64,000 bases of DNA from Litomosoides sigmodontis. Taxonomy: Eukaryota; Nematoda; Chromadorea; Rhabditida; Onchocercidae. The translations under genes and the position numbers were made by a program. The notes beneath the pieces were generated by a model, which saw only the letters and a program-made list of their open reading frames with translations, was not told the DNA's origin and searched no databases. The stretch is taken from NCBI GenBank assembly GCA_963070105.1, contig OY718805.1:5266001-5330000 (forward strand), in the 5' to 3' direction. The first letter of the stretch is position 1. Every line of letters begins with the position of its first letter. Shown in pieces: positions 12,722-52,817 of the stretch.

Positions 12722-13694
12722 TTAGCGGAAAAATGCTTCAGCAGAGTTTCTGCAGTTCTGAAATTACACTGTCAGAAGTGAAAACGATCGAAAATAGAAG
12801 ATCGATCTCAAAGCGGTGAAGCAGGAGAGCTGAAGGCGGAAGATGAGGAATTTGAAGAAGTGAAGGGATTGTGAGAACAGACGAGAAAGATTGCTGTGTT
12901 TGGTAAATTTTCCACACTAAACTTACAAGAAATATCGTTTCCAAATTCAGAGTGCCAATATCGAAAACTTTTGCGGGCGTTTTTCCATTGGTGATGTACG
13001 ACAATGGTACCTTGAACTTTGCTTTTCTTTTGCCAGGCTAAATGGCAGGTAAATTCAAGTTTAAGCTACGGGACCAACCTATCATTATGAGAAAGCTCGA
13101 CTAAATTAAATTGCTAAATTTCAAATATTTGCTTCTTTTGCATTATCCAAAAATATGAGACTGAAATGTTGTAAAATCAAATGGATTGCAGTTAGTCTTA
13201 GAAAATAGATTATTGCACACATTCATTTGTTCCCGAAGTCCTTCGAAATTCAAGTATTGAATTAAAAATGTTAGTAAACTATTGCATACATGGATTCCAT
13301 CGTCACAGTCGTGATACGCCTTGAAAATAGGATCAATTGGTGTCAATTCTGCAGTGTCACCTTTAAGCATGAACTCACCGTTTTGATCCGTGTAACCCTG
13401 ATCAAGCAGATCATCTGGATCCGGTCCTAAAATTATAATTTCTATATCATATTCTGTGAATGTTACTTTAATTCAAGTTATGTGTATTACTATGGTCTTT
13501 TTCGTTCTCCCCTGCTCATCTCAGAAAATTTTCGAAAGGCAAAGCCACGAACCGGTGTCTTTCTCCCAGAGCTTTACACGTATATTAGAGGCTGGACTCG
13601 GACCGCACATTAACCGGCCACGTATTGCAACTGATTGGACCCGAAAACTTACCACACCCGACAATAAAGCCAACAATAGTATCACCACTTTCAT
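12722..13694 (-). CDS. Transthyretin-like (TTL/TTR-52 family) secreted protein
   Basis: Nematode-specific secreted family with a transthyretin beta-sandwich; members are abundant in parasite secretions, and one C. elegans member marks dying cells. Exon 1 (13553-13694) starts at ATG 13694 with a signal peptide (MKVVILLLALLSGVVS) followed by VAIRGRLMCGPSPASNIRVKLWE. Exon 2 (13290-13426) carries PDPDDLLDQGYTDQNGEF and the hallmark IDPIFKAYHDCDDG. Exon 3 (12927-13037) carries YITNGKTPAKVFDIGTLNLE. Phases agree throughout. The last exon (12722-12757) supplies NCRNSAEAFFR and TAA; it is short and less certain, though it gives the expected C-terminal cysteine and a total of 141 residues, normal for the family. 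AATAAA overlaps the stop. The specific ligand cannot be named. Confidence 0.92.
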
Positions 13695-13964
13695 ATAAAC
13701 CTTTAAGTATCTTTTGCTGTTACGTCACTTATTGTTTCTGTATTACGATGACGTCAGAGAACTCTTCAAGAAATGTTGACACTTCAAATGTTCCGAATCA
13801 TTTAATATTTTCGCATATTTCTGGAACGCTCTTTTACGGATGAAAGGCATTCCTTCAAAACCCAATTAATTATAGCAAACTTTGGCAATGTTTTTCTCTA
13901 ATGGGCCAATAATTAACTAATAATTTACTGCTTCGGTCATTTCAGTTGCGACAAGTTAGATGAA

Positions 13965-14126
13965 ATGTCTTCCTCAAATGACCCGAAGCAGGAAGGAGCC
14001 ACAGTTGAAGTTGGCGTTTATGAACCGCCAAAATCGAGCGTTACGATGTGTTCCATCTACCACCCGCTTTTTAGGAAATCTCGTATCGCCGCACATGACA
14101 CACTGCGCACTATTCGAGTCATTTGA
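13965..14126 (+). CDS. Unrecognised small ORF or first exon
   Basis: A 53-residue frame starting MSSSNDPKQEGATVEVGVYE and containing YHPLFRKSRIAAHDTLRTIR. The plus-strand CATTTCAG 24 bases before the ATG suits trans- or cis-splicing. Base composition is less AT-rich than the flanks and looks coding. There is no signal peptide. It either ends at TGA 14126 or is the first exon of a gene continuing to the candidate exon at 14841-15051; the only in-phase donor near the end (CGA|GTCATT) is weak. No family is recognised. Confidence 0.45.
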   Translation: MSSSNDPKQEGATVEVGVYEPPKSSVTMCSIYHPLFRKSRIAAHDTLRTIRVI

Positions 14127-14503
14127 TCTGATCTTCAGATAGCACTGTTTGAGTGACCGAATGAGATAAGTGCTGCGATCACTATGTCCTCATGCAGGAC
14201 GCTGAAGCCCCAAAATCAAGCACTCTGAAGTTTAAACAATTCGCGCCAACTTTCTTTTTTCATGCAGTCTTTCATGTAGAACACGGATCAGTCAATTATC
14301 AAATCACCAAATTAAGGCATTATTAAATTTAAGACGATTCAAAGTTAGCGAGAGGTTCGGAATGAACTTTGTTACTTCGTCTCTTCAATGTTAAACGTGA
14401 AGTGCCTTAAAAAACAAATCAAAATATCACTAAATCAAACAGCAAATAAAGGGTAGATATTGGGTAACTGAGGTATAAAACAAAGGATAGGGACAGGGAA
14501 GAC

Positions 14504-14555
14504 AGAGAGAGAGGGAGAGAGAGAGAGAGGGAGAGAGAGAGAGAGGAAGAGAGGT
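14504..14555. repeat. GA-rich microsatellite
   Basis: Repeated GAGAGAGG units in intergenic or intronic DNA. Confidence 0.9.
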
Positions 14556-14840
14556 GAAACGAGAATGAGTTGAAGGAAGCAGCAAGTAGCTGAGGATTGA
14601 TTAATCACTCGCTACACCTTTTCATCACACCGTTTTGTCAAGAAATTTTAACGAATGTTATTAATCAAAGATTGTTTACAATCGCAATACGTTTGTTTTT
14701 TTCTAATTTCTAAAAACAAGGAAAAGCCGCTGATTAATGATAAATCCTTCCAAACTGACTTTCATCCTATATTTATAGAAAAACGCAAAATGATCTGTGC
14801 CACTTATAGCACTTCGTTTTAACTCTTCAATATTACATTT

Positions 14841-15051
14841 GAAGCATTTCAATGACCGCCGTAAGATCACATACCTTCCGCCACCGATCGGACCTTCCTT
14901 CACTGGAAACTCAAGTTTCATAATGATCGCAGAAAGGGGTGGATATATCATAATGACCGCGGGAGAAGGTCATCTCTTTGCACTGCTTCCATCTATGTGC
15001 TGGATGTACTTGTTACCCAGCGTTGTTCGTTTTTCTGCCGAAACAGTTTAA
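14841..15051 (+). CDS. Candidate terminal exon of an unrecognised small protein
   Basis: Plus-strand open frame reading HFNDRRKITYLPPPIGPSF, a glycine-rich middle, then a hydrophobic stretch (HLFALLPSMCWMYLLPSVV) and a TAA stop. Composition is protein-like, and it lies just downstream of the ORF at 13965 on the same strand, so the two may form one small membrane protein. The acceptor (TTTGAAG before CAT) is weak. The minus strand is also open here and has a strong donor (GGAAG|GTATGT), so the strand is not settled. No family is recognised. Confidence 0.35.
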
Positions 15052-15565
15052 TCAGCTTAATATGAATTAATTCATTTGATCAGCTAGCTTCAAATAAATT
15101 TATATTTCCACTGACTCAATACTGTCATCATTAAAGTGTAAAACGGTTAAGTGTAATATAAAGTTAATTGTAAGCGGTGAATTGAAATGCTTCGCATAGT
15201 GTGGCTTTGTTATCAGCATTAGAATCGGTAGAGCGTGTAGCTTTTGTTTTCCTTACTAGATTTTTCTGATAATGAACCCATGAACAAGCGCAACTTCTGA
15301 CTTCTGTATATCTAAGGTTTCACTTATTTCCTTGCTTTACGATTTCCTTTGCTGTCTGAACAAATGAGTTTATGCGCATCAATTATGTTAACAAAATTCA
15401 TTTTTAGAGCATCGTATGAACTGACAGAGATTTCGAACTTTTAATTTAGGTTTTGCGCTCTTCGATATCACCACTTCATTATTCTCGTCTATATAGACGG
15501 CTATTTATGTGCACCATATAGCTGTGCAGAATAATCCCATTTATTTCTGGATTATTAACTTCAGC

Positions 15566-18500
15566 ATGGATTCCGATGAGGAAGTCAAGGAGGGAGCTCC
15601 ATGTAAACGGAAAATCTACTGCCCACAATTGATGGTGTTGGATATCGGCAGCAAGTCTGTCTATGCTAAATGCAAAAAGAAAATGCAGAAAGCTGAAGCC
15701 GAAATGGTCTTTAATATTAGTACGATGTCGTCTAGTGAGCAAGTAAGAATGCTTTTCGTGGAGTTTGGAATTGTAAAGTAGTTAGTATAGAAAAAAAAAT
15801 TCTGCACTAAGTTTGCAAACTTTTTCAAGAATTAGAAATTAGAGCTGACAATTTGTAAATCGTAAAATTTGTAAGTCACTTCGACGTGTTTCCGTATGCA
15901 CTGCTGTGCTTACTATGATAGCAAAAATTGTTGGTCTTTTCAGAGTCTGTTAAATTATCGTCTTCCCTGTCAGACTTTTGTCTTTTGAGTCAACAAGATT
16001 TAACCAACCGAATTTTGTGTGATTATTTAGATTATTTGAACTTTGAATATTTTGGTACTTACTGGATTCAGCCTTTTGCGATTCCCTCATCGCAATGCTT
16101 AAGAGGGGATTTATTATCAATTCATCTATACTGTCTGCTCGTAAAGCGGGGTTTCATTTTATTTAGAGTGATACTGCTTGCAAGTATTAGATAACAGCAA
16201 TCGCAATTTTATTCCGCTAAAAAATAGTTTTCAGAACATGTTTGCTGCTTCAGTGATTCACAATTTTCCTCGAAAGGGAGGAAATGCAACATATGGTGAT
16301 GTCGTTCTGCAGTACACTCCACAGCCAGTGCCACCAGATACTATGAGGATACGCTTGTATGTCGCATTTCCGTCGGACAAAAAAGAGTGGTACAAGTAAG
16401 TGTATCTAGTGTCTGGATTGCTAAATCAGATTACAAAATTAGAGAATTAAGAGCTATTAAAAGTGATAGAGAGATCAAAAATAATAGGTTGGAATTTTTT
16501 TTTCTTGAAAACTGTAATTAGTTCTTAAACATCGTTTGGTTTAAGTAAGATTTAATATTCACTTCTACGCTTAAATAAAGCTCCAAAACTTCGTTCATCA
16601 AGTGAAAAACTAATTACAGTGTTCTAAGATTTTAATTTATAGCCATATGTGTTTGCAACGTGCTGGATTAATTGGATTATTAGTTCAAACATTCATTGCT
16701 ATTGAGCTCAGAAACTTCAACAGTGGTAGCTCAGATGATCTGCGCCCATATATCCCCTTTTTAGATGACTGTTGGACTGGGCAGGTAGCAGGTGTGTTAT
16801 TAGTTTTTGATTTCGCAAATTCTAAAGATAAAGATTTGCGTTGTTTCACACTCTATATCATCGATCCAAGTTATATTAAGCTTCTGGTTTCATTTAGAAT
16901 TAGTTACTTAGATAAATTGACATGTATTTGTATTTTAATCTCTCTTCGGTAATGGCTACTTCCTTTCCTTGAAATACTTTCTCCATATTGAAAAGTATGT
17001 GGTACAAAGTGTTTACAACATCCTGACTTTTAAATTGTATAATATTGCAGAAGTTCCGATGGTGGAGCGGACGATGACATCGGGAGCTTATGTCTCCATA
17101 TCTGGTAAACTGCCTCTCGCTTATTTTCTTAGTGACTTTTCGTGTAAAAAATTTAGGAAATTTCAGACAGTTCAAATTTTCTAGTTAATAATTCATATTT
17201 CAAAGGAGAAAAAAAAGTTTTAGAACAAACAAAGGTTTTTATACAGTGAGAGAACTGGTTTTTTTTTCATAAAATCATGTGCTTATTCTCGTTTGATTGA
17301 TCTTTTAAATAATTCATGTTATTTGCAAAGTACTCATGAGAATTTATGCTTAGATATTGCATGATAGACGAAATCACGCAATAACGTGTCAGATTAGCTT
17401 AAGGTAGGCTCGGTTGAAGCGCAAATACCCAAGAAACAGATTTTAGATAATTCTATGAAATATCAGTTTGTTGCAGAACCGCAGTTCACCGAAATGACTC
17501 CATCTGTAGCACTTTTACAATTGGATAAAACAGCTGCAGAATTGGCTCATGAGCATTATCTTGCAAAATACATTCGTGGACGTCTTTCCCTTCTTGGTCA
17601 GTTGGATGCCAACAAGTTGCTGCATTTGGTTTTGCTCCTTTCACCACAAAAGGAGGGCGGAGCAGTAGAAAAGGTTTAAAATTTTTTCGTTTCTTTTAAG
17701 CAGTTTTTGCTCATGCACCCATGTCAATAAGATGACATAGTTTCCGTTGGCGGAATTTATTGATTCTATTTTTGCAGAACCGATAAAGAGTTAGAATAGA
17801 TGATTTTATACAATGCATTTTTACAGGATAAAATGGAAACAATACTTGATTTAAGTGTCATAAAATCTGCTGCTTTCTACCACATGCCTGCAGTTGCATC
17901 CAACTTGCACCGTTCTTTACGAAATGTGGATGATGGAAGTATGCCACTTTCTGATCATTGTTTGCGTGTGGCGAATTGTGAGGTAAGTTGTTTATTTAAA
18001 TTTCAACTGGTTAACTTACGTATAAATTATCGTACGTGTTAAAGCAGTTTGCTAGATGTTTGTTTTTATTACCTCATTGCTTTTTCCCTCGTTTCTCTAC
18101 ACGTTCAAAGTTGCTATTGTTTTTTAATTACAAGTTTTTGTATTAAAATTTCGGTTATTTGTTAATGAAGTGTAAAGGCATTCAGAATGGCGTGTATTTC
18201 CTAAAGCATACAAAAGGCGGTGTCGTGGCATGTTATTTGGGTGCCGTTATCCATGAAGTTGGTCATTTGTTCAAAATTCCTCATGCCAATTCTGGAATCA
18301 TGCGTCATAGTAATATTAGTTTTTGCTGATTTTCAGTCTTTTAGAATTTTAATCTTATTTCCTTAATGTTCAGTGCAGATTAGTTCTAGCCTTTCAAAAG
18401 GGAAGGTGAGAATTTGGTAAGGAAGTGGAAGGGAATAATTCTGTTATTTTGAAATCACATTTGTCCAGACACTTCAGTCTTTCTTTAGAAAATATATTTC

Positions 18501-20271
18501 AGGAGGTGAAAATATTCAGACATTTTTCTTGCCTGATAAGAAGCTGAATCTTAGTTTTACAATAAAAAATTTTGCAGTACTACAAAGAGAAGAGAAGACA
18601 CACATTTTGAAAATTGTAAGCTTTTGCCATTGGTATAATATGTCATGTATAATCATAAATGCTAGGCTATTTTTAGTCGTTCAACGTCAGTTGCAAACTG
18701 ACCCTTTGCAAAAAAATCCCGAATTTGTATGCCACTTGATCTTTTAGAAAAAAATTTCGAAATGTGAAAAATATGTAATTTTATGAAGTACATTCCCCAC
18801 AACATTTTAATATGATGTAGAGATTATCTATTATCTCATTTCTAAAAGTGTAAGAGAATGAATCATATTTGAATGCACACTGTAAATTTAGGTACACCTA
18901 TCAATGTAATTGCTTCTGGGAAAAATGTATATCATTCAGAAGCAAAATTATGTTGGTTTTGTCTTTACAGAAACTCCCACATGGAATATTGCTCAAACAA
19001 ATTATAAATAGTTCGTTCGATTCCACAACAAAGTTGCTAATGACTATCCATCCTTTGATTACCCACAAACCACGTGAGAAAATGTGTCAGATTTTATATG
19101 ATGAAGATACTGGTGTTGTGGAAGTAGAGTCGGGAGTGCGCTACTTGCTCTACTATACCGATAACGATGTCAAACATGTCTGTTCGTTTACGGAACAATG
19201 TATGAAGAAAAGAATAGTTCTCAAGACGAGGGGGTCGCCAATTCGAGCTTTAATTGTTACCAGTGAAGGTAATTTTTTATCAGTTCTTGTGACAAACACT
19301 TCATGACCTTAACACCCATAGTTACATTTTAAGCCGTCAAATCGCCTGACTTTTCTCTTTCCCATGTCTGGCCAGTTCGGTTCTTATTAGTTGGAGTGTG
19401 TTAGGTTGAAGCTAACTCCAATCCAACACCATACTCCAACTAATAAGCGACGAATTGATCACGCAGAGGAAAAGCAGAGAAGAGTTACGCTGATTTTACA
19501 TGAAAAATTTTGTCTTACTGCTTCCAAATCACTAGTTATAAAGTTATACCTCTAACGATGAGCATTTACATCAAATTATTCTTCCGGCAACTGTGTGAAT
19601 AAATCAGCGGAATAGTGGATTATCTCATTCGCCTGCTGTAAATTTTCTGTAAAATAAAAGCCAGTAGAAGACTTCGAAATCATTTTATTTGTAAATCAGT
19701 TTATTGGTTAGACTTTTACTCGTCCCGCCAAAGAATGATTGCTTAATATTGTTATTCCTTAATTCTCCTTTATTTTTATAATTCGTATTGGAGTGTAGAA
19801 AAGTTCCGTCGTTTTTGCATTTTGATCTCATTTCAGCATGTTTTAGTTATGTTTTTACTCGATTTTATGCTTTATATCGTTGAACTTAGGTTTTAATTGT
19901 TCATACTGCACGTACTCCATGTTCCGCATTGTAGTCCGGATGACATAAATTTCTGCGTGTATCACTCTTTCGTCGTACTTAAAAACAAATGTTGGAAATG
20001 ACGAGAGAATGCTAGAAATCTACACGCATGAACTTTTTTTTTTCAAACTGTTTTGCAACGTGCGGTTTCTTTATGAAACTTATTTGTCTTTCAAGTTTTC
20101 CTATTGTAACTTTTTTGGTATTATCATTCGTGTTGATTAAATGATTTGAGAATGATTGCAATATAATTGAAACCTTCATGTTGTGAAACAACATGAAACA
20201 AATTTCTTTTTCTTACAGAAAATTTAGAAATTGAGCAAGTTTATCCATATTTTCCAGTGACCGTCAGATGA
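15566..20271 (+). CDS. Putative zinc metallopeptidase (HEVGH motif, PF12044-like)
   Basis: Eleven exons join in phase: 15566-15742, 15944-15979 (weak donor, provisional), 16235-16395, 16643-16791, 17051-17104, 17477-17673, 17827-17982, 18171-18309, 18503-18576, 18971-19268, 20219-20271, about 497 residues. An AG just before the ATG could be a spliced-leader acceptor. No signal peptide or membrane segment is visible, so the protein is probably intracellular. Exon 8 encodes AVIHEVGHLFKIPHANSGIM, a HExxHxxxxxH zinc site (His338, His342, His348) with Glu339 as base and a following GIM like a Met turn. Blocks VALLQLDKTAAEL upstream and GVRYLLYY downstream resemble the eukaryotic family of yeast YIL108W ('putative peptidase family'); this assignment is from memory. 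The usual glycine of HExxHxxGxxH is Lys345 here. Substrates are unknown. Confidence 0.75.
19383..19447. repeat. Imperfect hairpin in peptidase-gene intron
   Basis: Inverted repeat in the intron 19269-20218. The outer 15 bases, CTTATTAGTTGGAGT, pair perfectly with ACTCCAACTAATAAG. After a three-base bulge, GTGTT pairs with AACAC, followed by a shorter stem with one mismatch and a wobble pair, and a loop of about 10 bases. Size and shape recall a small RNA precursor, but expression is unknown. Confidence 0.6.
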
Positions 20272-20507
20272 CACACCTTTGGAATTATCAAATATCGTCT
20301 GAGGCAGATGAAATGTTCTGTCTGGTTAAACCTGCCTCACTCTCCTGAAAAAAGAAAACCTCTTGTTTCTATGATATAACTCTTCTAAATTATGACCAGC
20401 TAACAGAGACTAAGTGTTCAAACTACTCATAAGTTAAGCCGGAATCGGTTGTTATTAGTTGTGATGGTGTGCATACCATTAAATCATTTTAATCATAGAT
20501 TGAAATA

Positions 20508-20513
20508 TAATAA
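20508..20513 (+). terminator. AATAAA polyadenylation signal
   Basis: AATAAA about 240 bases downstream of the peptidase-gene stop on the same strand. It would place the 3' end of that transcript before the next plus-strand gene. Confidence 0.45.
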
Positions 20514-20662
20514 ACCTATGAGTAAAGGGTTTTTCGTATACAGCACTGTTATGATCATTCGACTTTGACTGGTAGTATTTCTCCTGACCGTTCTCTTTTG
20601 TCGTTTTGCGTGAACATCGCTGCCTAGGTGGGCCTGCTGCCTACAGAAAAGTTGCAATTTGC

Positions 20663-21085
20663 ATGAGGGTTATGTCGAAATACACTCTAACTGGGAAATG
20701 GTATGTCTATCTATTTCACTTACCTGAACGCTATATTCCGGTGGTGAATGCAGTCGTTGTGTCGGATCGAACACAAATGAGTGACTTGCGTGTGAAGTCT
20801 CTCTTAATTGTCCTGTATTTAATGAATCGATTTCCACAGGATTAGATCCACAGGAACGATTTAGCTGGAAAAAATTTTAGTTGTAAGTGAAAAAATGAAA
20901 TTCCCGTCTTCATTTTCTCAAAAAAAAATTAATTCACAGTCATAGGATGCTCATGTGAAATCGGCGCAGTGTCTTTTAGAGGTACTTTAGTTCCCAATTC
21001 GTGTGCTGATTTGGTATTGTCGAATTTAATGAAGCAAGAGGGGTGTTTGCCGGGAAATAGGCTTCGTATTAAATTACATTGGTAA
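20663..21085 (+). CDS. Small unrecognised spliced gene
   Basis: Three exons join in phase: 20663-20700 (MRVMSKYTLTGK), 20854-20882 (NDLAGKNFS) and 20940-21085 (FIGCSCEIGAVSFRG, CADLVLSNLMKQEGC, NRLRIKLHW, then TAA). The introns carry GTATGT and GTAAGT donors and CACAG acceptors. CTACAG just upstream of the ATG could be a trans-splice site. The product would be about 73 residues and cysteine-bearing. A further open segment (21144-21198, TNTPQRACIQIIRIIDP, TGA) follows a proper AG, but splicing to it through the GTAATC donor at 21082 would create a stop codon. The first exon may lie further upstream. No family is recognised. Confidence 0.45.
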
Positions 21086-21428
21086 TCCAACTAATAACAT
21101 CTTACCGACAGTTTTGGGTACTGATAAGTGATGTTGTCCATAGAACTAATACTCCGCAACGCGCTTGCATCCAAATCATTCGCATTATCGATCCGTGAGT
21201 TCCGTGATTGAAACGAGTGGTATGAATCATTGAGATAAATCTAGAGGACTTAGAAATTTATTAAGCTAAAGGAAGCAAAGGAAACAATGTGAAAAATTAC
21301 CAAGAGATAAAAATGAGTATCAGTGGTGCTGAAAAACTATTGCTATTGGGCACGAATTTTGAACAACTCTAACTAAATCTGAGAAAGATCGTTTTCATCG
21401 ACAATTCAAATTTTGACATTTTCAACTT

Positions 21429-49515
<28,087 letters not shown>

Positions 49516-52225
49516 TCCACACACTCAATTGACATTAACATTTTATATTGAACGAAATTAAAAGAAAAATACATAGCAGAACAGATTGCAAAATAGAAAT
49601 TTTGCTGAGGGAAGGTGTTAGAAATTCTCAGTTTGATAGTTCAACAATTTAAAGATTATAATCTTTCGAGATAAGACGACAACATGTTCCACGCAGAAAT
49701 TTGAAAAAATAATCATCAAAACGGAGCTGCGAAAAAGACGTTGCAAATGAAGGAATCTAAGGTATGAAAATATGGATGAGAAATTTTGAGAACAAAAAAT
49801 CATTGCTTGCGCACAGATGAGATGCTCGAAATTAGCAGCGCAACAGTCTCAAACAGTTTTGCTGAAAAATTTTAAAAAAGAATGAATTTCTGTTTCAGAA
49901 TGAGTAAGTGAAATGTTACACGTAGCTACTGTAGACTTCCTCATTAGTGTTGGAAATACGGAACGGAACTTCACTTATTCAGTGGAAACTGATTACTGTC
50001 AAACATTGTAGGATACTTCATTGCTTACTTCTGCTTGGTAATTGTCTCTAACAGGTTAAATTAATAAGTAAAGCGATTACGTATCGTATTCCGTGACTGA
50101 ATTTTTCCACTTAATTTTCTGTTGAAAGTTGAGGGCGGAAAAGAATGGAAAAAAGGAGGAGTGAAGGAGCGTTTCCTCTGATATCGAAGCAGTAGCAGTT
50201 GAACTAATTCTTTCATAAGTGAGTGGCCAAAACATGGCATACAGCGATTTTTTCGGTAGAGGATGACGAGTGATTCCGAACGATGTGGGACATAATGGCC
50301 GTTGGAGACCGATAGATGTCCGCGGATAATGGCGTACAGATGTGATCTTATCGTATGATCACGGAATAAACCCAAATGACGTGTCAGTGGACTATTTGAA
50401 ACTATTCAGAAGATGAAAAATGAAATTTCCCAATTTTAATAAAAACAAAATCACTTACCGTAACAGCAGCAGCAGATTTGCAAAGCAGATTTTGAAGGAA
50501 CGGTCAGCTTCTTGTACGACGGTAATCAGGGCATCTGAAGTAAAGTAATCAGGTAACTGGTAGCCATAACAATGCTTCCCCTAGTATTTTTTGTTGGAAT
50601 ACCACCTGAACGATGAAGCGATATTCTCTAAGTCTAATCGATCGTTGGAACTGATAAGGAATGATAACATATGATAATTCAATTACTTGCTGACCTGTCA
50701 ATGCAAATAGCGTCTGTTCTGCAAAGACTACTTGCGGGTGCTAAACGTGGTCACTGGGCGTGGTTCTCCTGTCTACCACAACGGATGTCCTTTCCATAGC
50801 TGTTGACAGAGGGTCAGCAACATCCCATGAGGGAGAAGTGTCTTTTGGGAGTAGCACGGACGACCTTCGAACCGCTGCGGAGATGCGGCATGAAACATTT
50901 CCGGTGCTGAGCACTTGAGGTATTGATAAAATACTCAATCAACGTGGAAAAAAACTTATGCAAAGATCAAATTTGCATGAAAATTGAAAAAGTAGTTGTT
51001 GAATTGCTGGAGAGCACTACAAAGTTCATCACTCGCATCACTACAAACCACCGATGATTTCCGCTCTCCCTTATTTTGCAATTGTAATGGGACATCATCG
51101 GTAGCAGTGTGAGGAGCTGCTGTTCAAACGATCTCGAGATGAGAGGTGCGAAATTGTAATTACAATTTGTTCATTTCGAATATTACCTTTCCGGGTTAAA
51201 TGGAGAATGATTACTTTCTTGCAGGATCGCTATCAGTTTGGTGAATAGCCATGCAATTTAGGCGTAACTGAAGCTCTCTTTATCATCCAGCGGTTAATTA
51301 AACACAAAACATTACGCGCTTAATTTGTTGTTTGAGGAAGGAATTTATTCTTTCTCCTCCGATGCTCACTAATTTCATTTGCATTTCAACCGTTTCCTTT
51401 CTTCTCAGTGAGATAGTTCGGTGGATAATTCTTCTATTGGAAAGATTTTTTCATTGCCTTACCTACCTAACGGCATTGCTCTATTAACATTTCACATCGC
51501 TTCACACTGATCATCTGCTCTGCTTAAATTAACTGAACTGATAGGAACGTCGCCGTGAATGAAATCACCTGCATCGTCCAGCAGTGCTGTTTGGCTCTGC
51601 TCGCGAATGACAGACCGAAACTAATTCAAGCAATGCCTTCCTCCAAATAAGTTTTTGAAAAAGCTTAATTACTAATTCAAATGCTCTTAAAGTATGGGAG
51701 CATCAATTTTTCTGTTCAACATGGAAATAATCTGAGCAGTGAAGGGGGAGAAAGGAGAAAGTGGGAGGAAAGTTAACTTGACAGTTTCGTTAATTTTCCA
51801 GACGTTTCGATGAAATTTACAAGTTTAGCTGTTCTTTCGAGAATGGAGAAATCGGCGTTGCATCGTTTTCATCGGATGGATGTTTCTGTTGCTATTCGAT
51901 CGAATTATTAGTTCAATTCATTCATTTCAACGATTCAACAAATCCCAAGGACGAAAAGTCATCTTCTTGCCTCTGTGGAATGCCTTTTATGCAAGCAGAA
52001 AAAAATTGCGGCCATCAGCACGGGAAGAGGAAAGTTAGTTGCTCACAAAGGGAAACATTGGAAAATTGCAATCAAAAGTACCCGCTCGCAACAAACATTG
52101 CTACTGCCAGGCTTTTGCACAACAGGAACAATGGATGCTAAAATTAGTGATAGTGGCTCTTCCTCCCAGTACTGCTATTATCACTGATCTGTGATGGAAT
52201 TAGAGCAGTAGATAAATGCACAGGA

Positions 52226-52228
<3 letters not shown>

Positions 52229-52276
<48 letters not shown>
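52229..52276. repeat. TG microsatellite
   Basis: An almost pure TG run of about 48 bases in intergenic DNA. Confidence 0.97.
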
Positions 52277-52277
<1 letters not shown>

Positions 52278-52760
52278 CTCAAAAGAGGTTCAATGCTATG
52301 TGGAACCATTTATGGTCACGTAAAAATTCCCTGTACCTTTTTTCCAGTAACGATTTTTCTATACGATTTTATTCCAATAACCTGAAATCGATCTTCCTGT
52401 TGACAGCACTTTTGTCATTTAATGTGCAAAACTCAAAAAACGAAGGGAAAAATTCATATTTGGATCAATTCGAAAGGGATTTATTGTCTGTTTACCCTTT
52501 TATTTCTAATTCAAATTTTCGATATTTTTATGGCATACAATTATGAATTAAATTATAAATTAAATTATTCCTCGTTTTCACATTAACGTGTCAGTTGGCA
52601 TCGAGGAAAAAAAGCAAAGTGCCTGATGCGTTTGCAACTAACTGATCTTCAGATCCTGATGAACTATTGAATTAAAGTAATCATTGTGAACTTTGGGCTA
52701 ATGGATAGCACCCATGCATTTTATGTTAATTTCATCACAGTCATTTCGAAAACGATCAGG

Positions 52761-52817
52761 CTTGGAGGTTTAAGGGATGATGATGAATCACTTGGGGGTT
52801 TAAAGGATGATGATGAA
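52761..52817. repeat. Two-copy tandem repeat, 30-base period
   Basis: Two 27-base copies (52761-52787 and 52791-52817) share GATGATGATGAA ends and differ at two positions. Confidence 0.85.

Noticed and set aside
16969..17184. Alternative reading of peptidase exon 5 (GGADDDIGSL frame)
   Set aside because: Its phase matches neither the preceding donor nor the following acceptor, whereas the EVPMVERTMT frame joins both sides.
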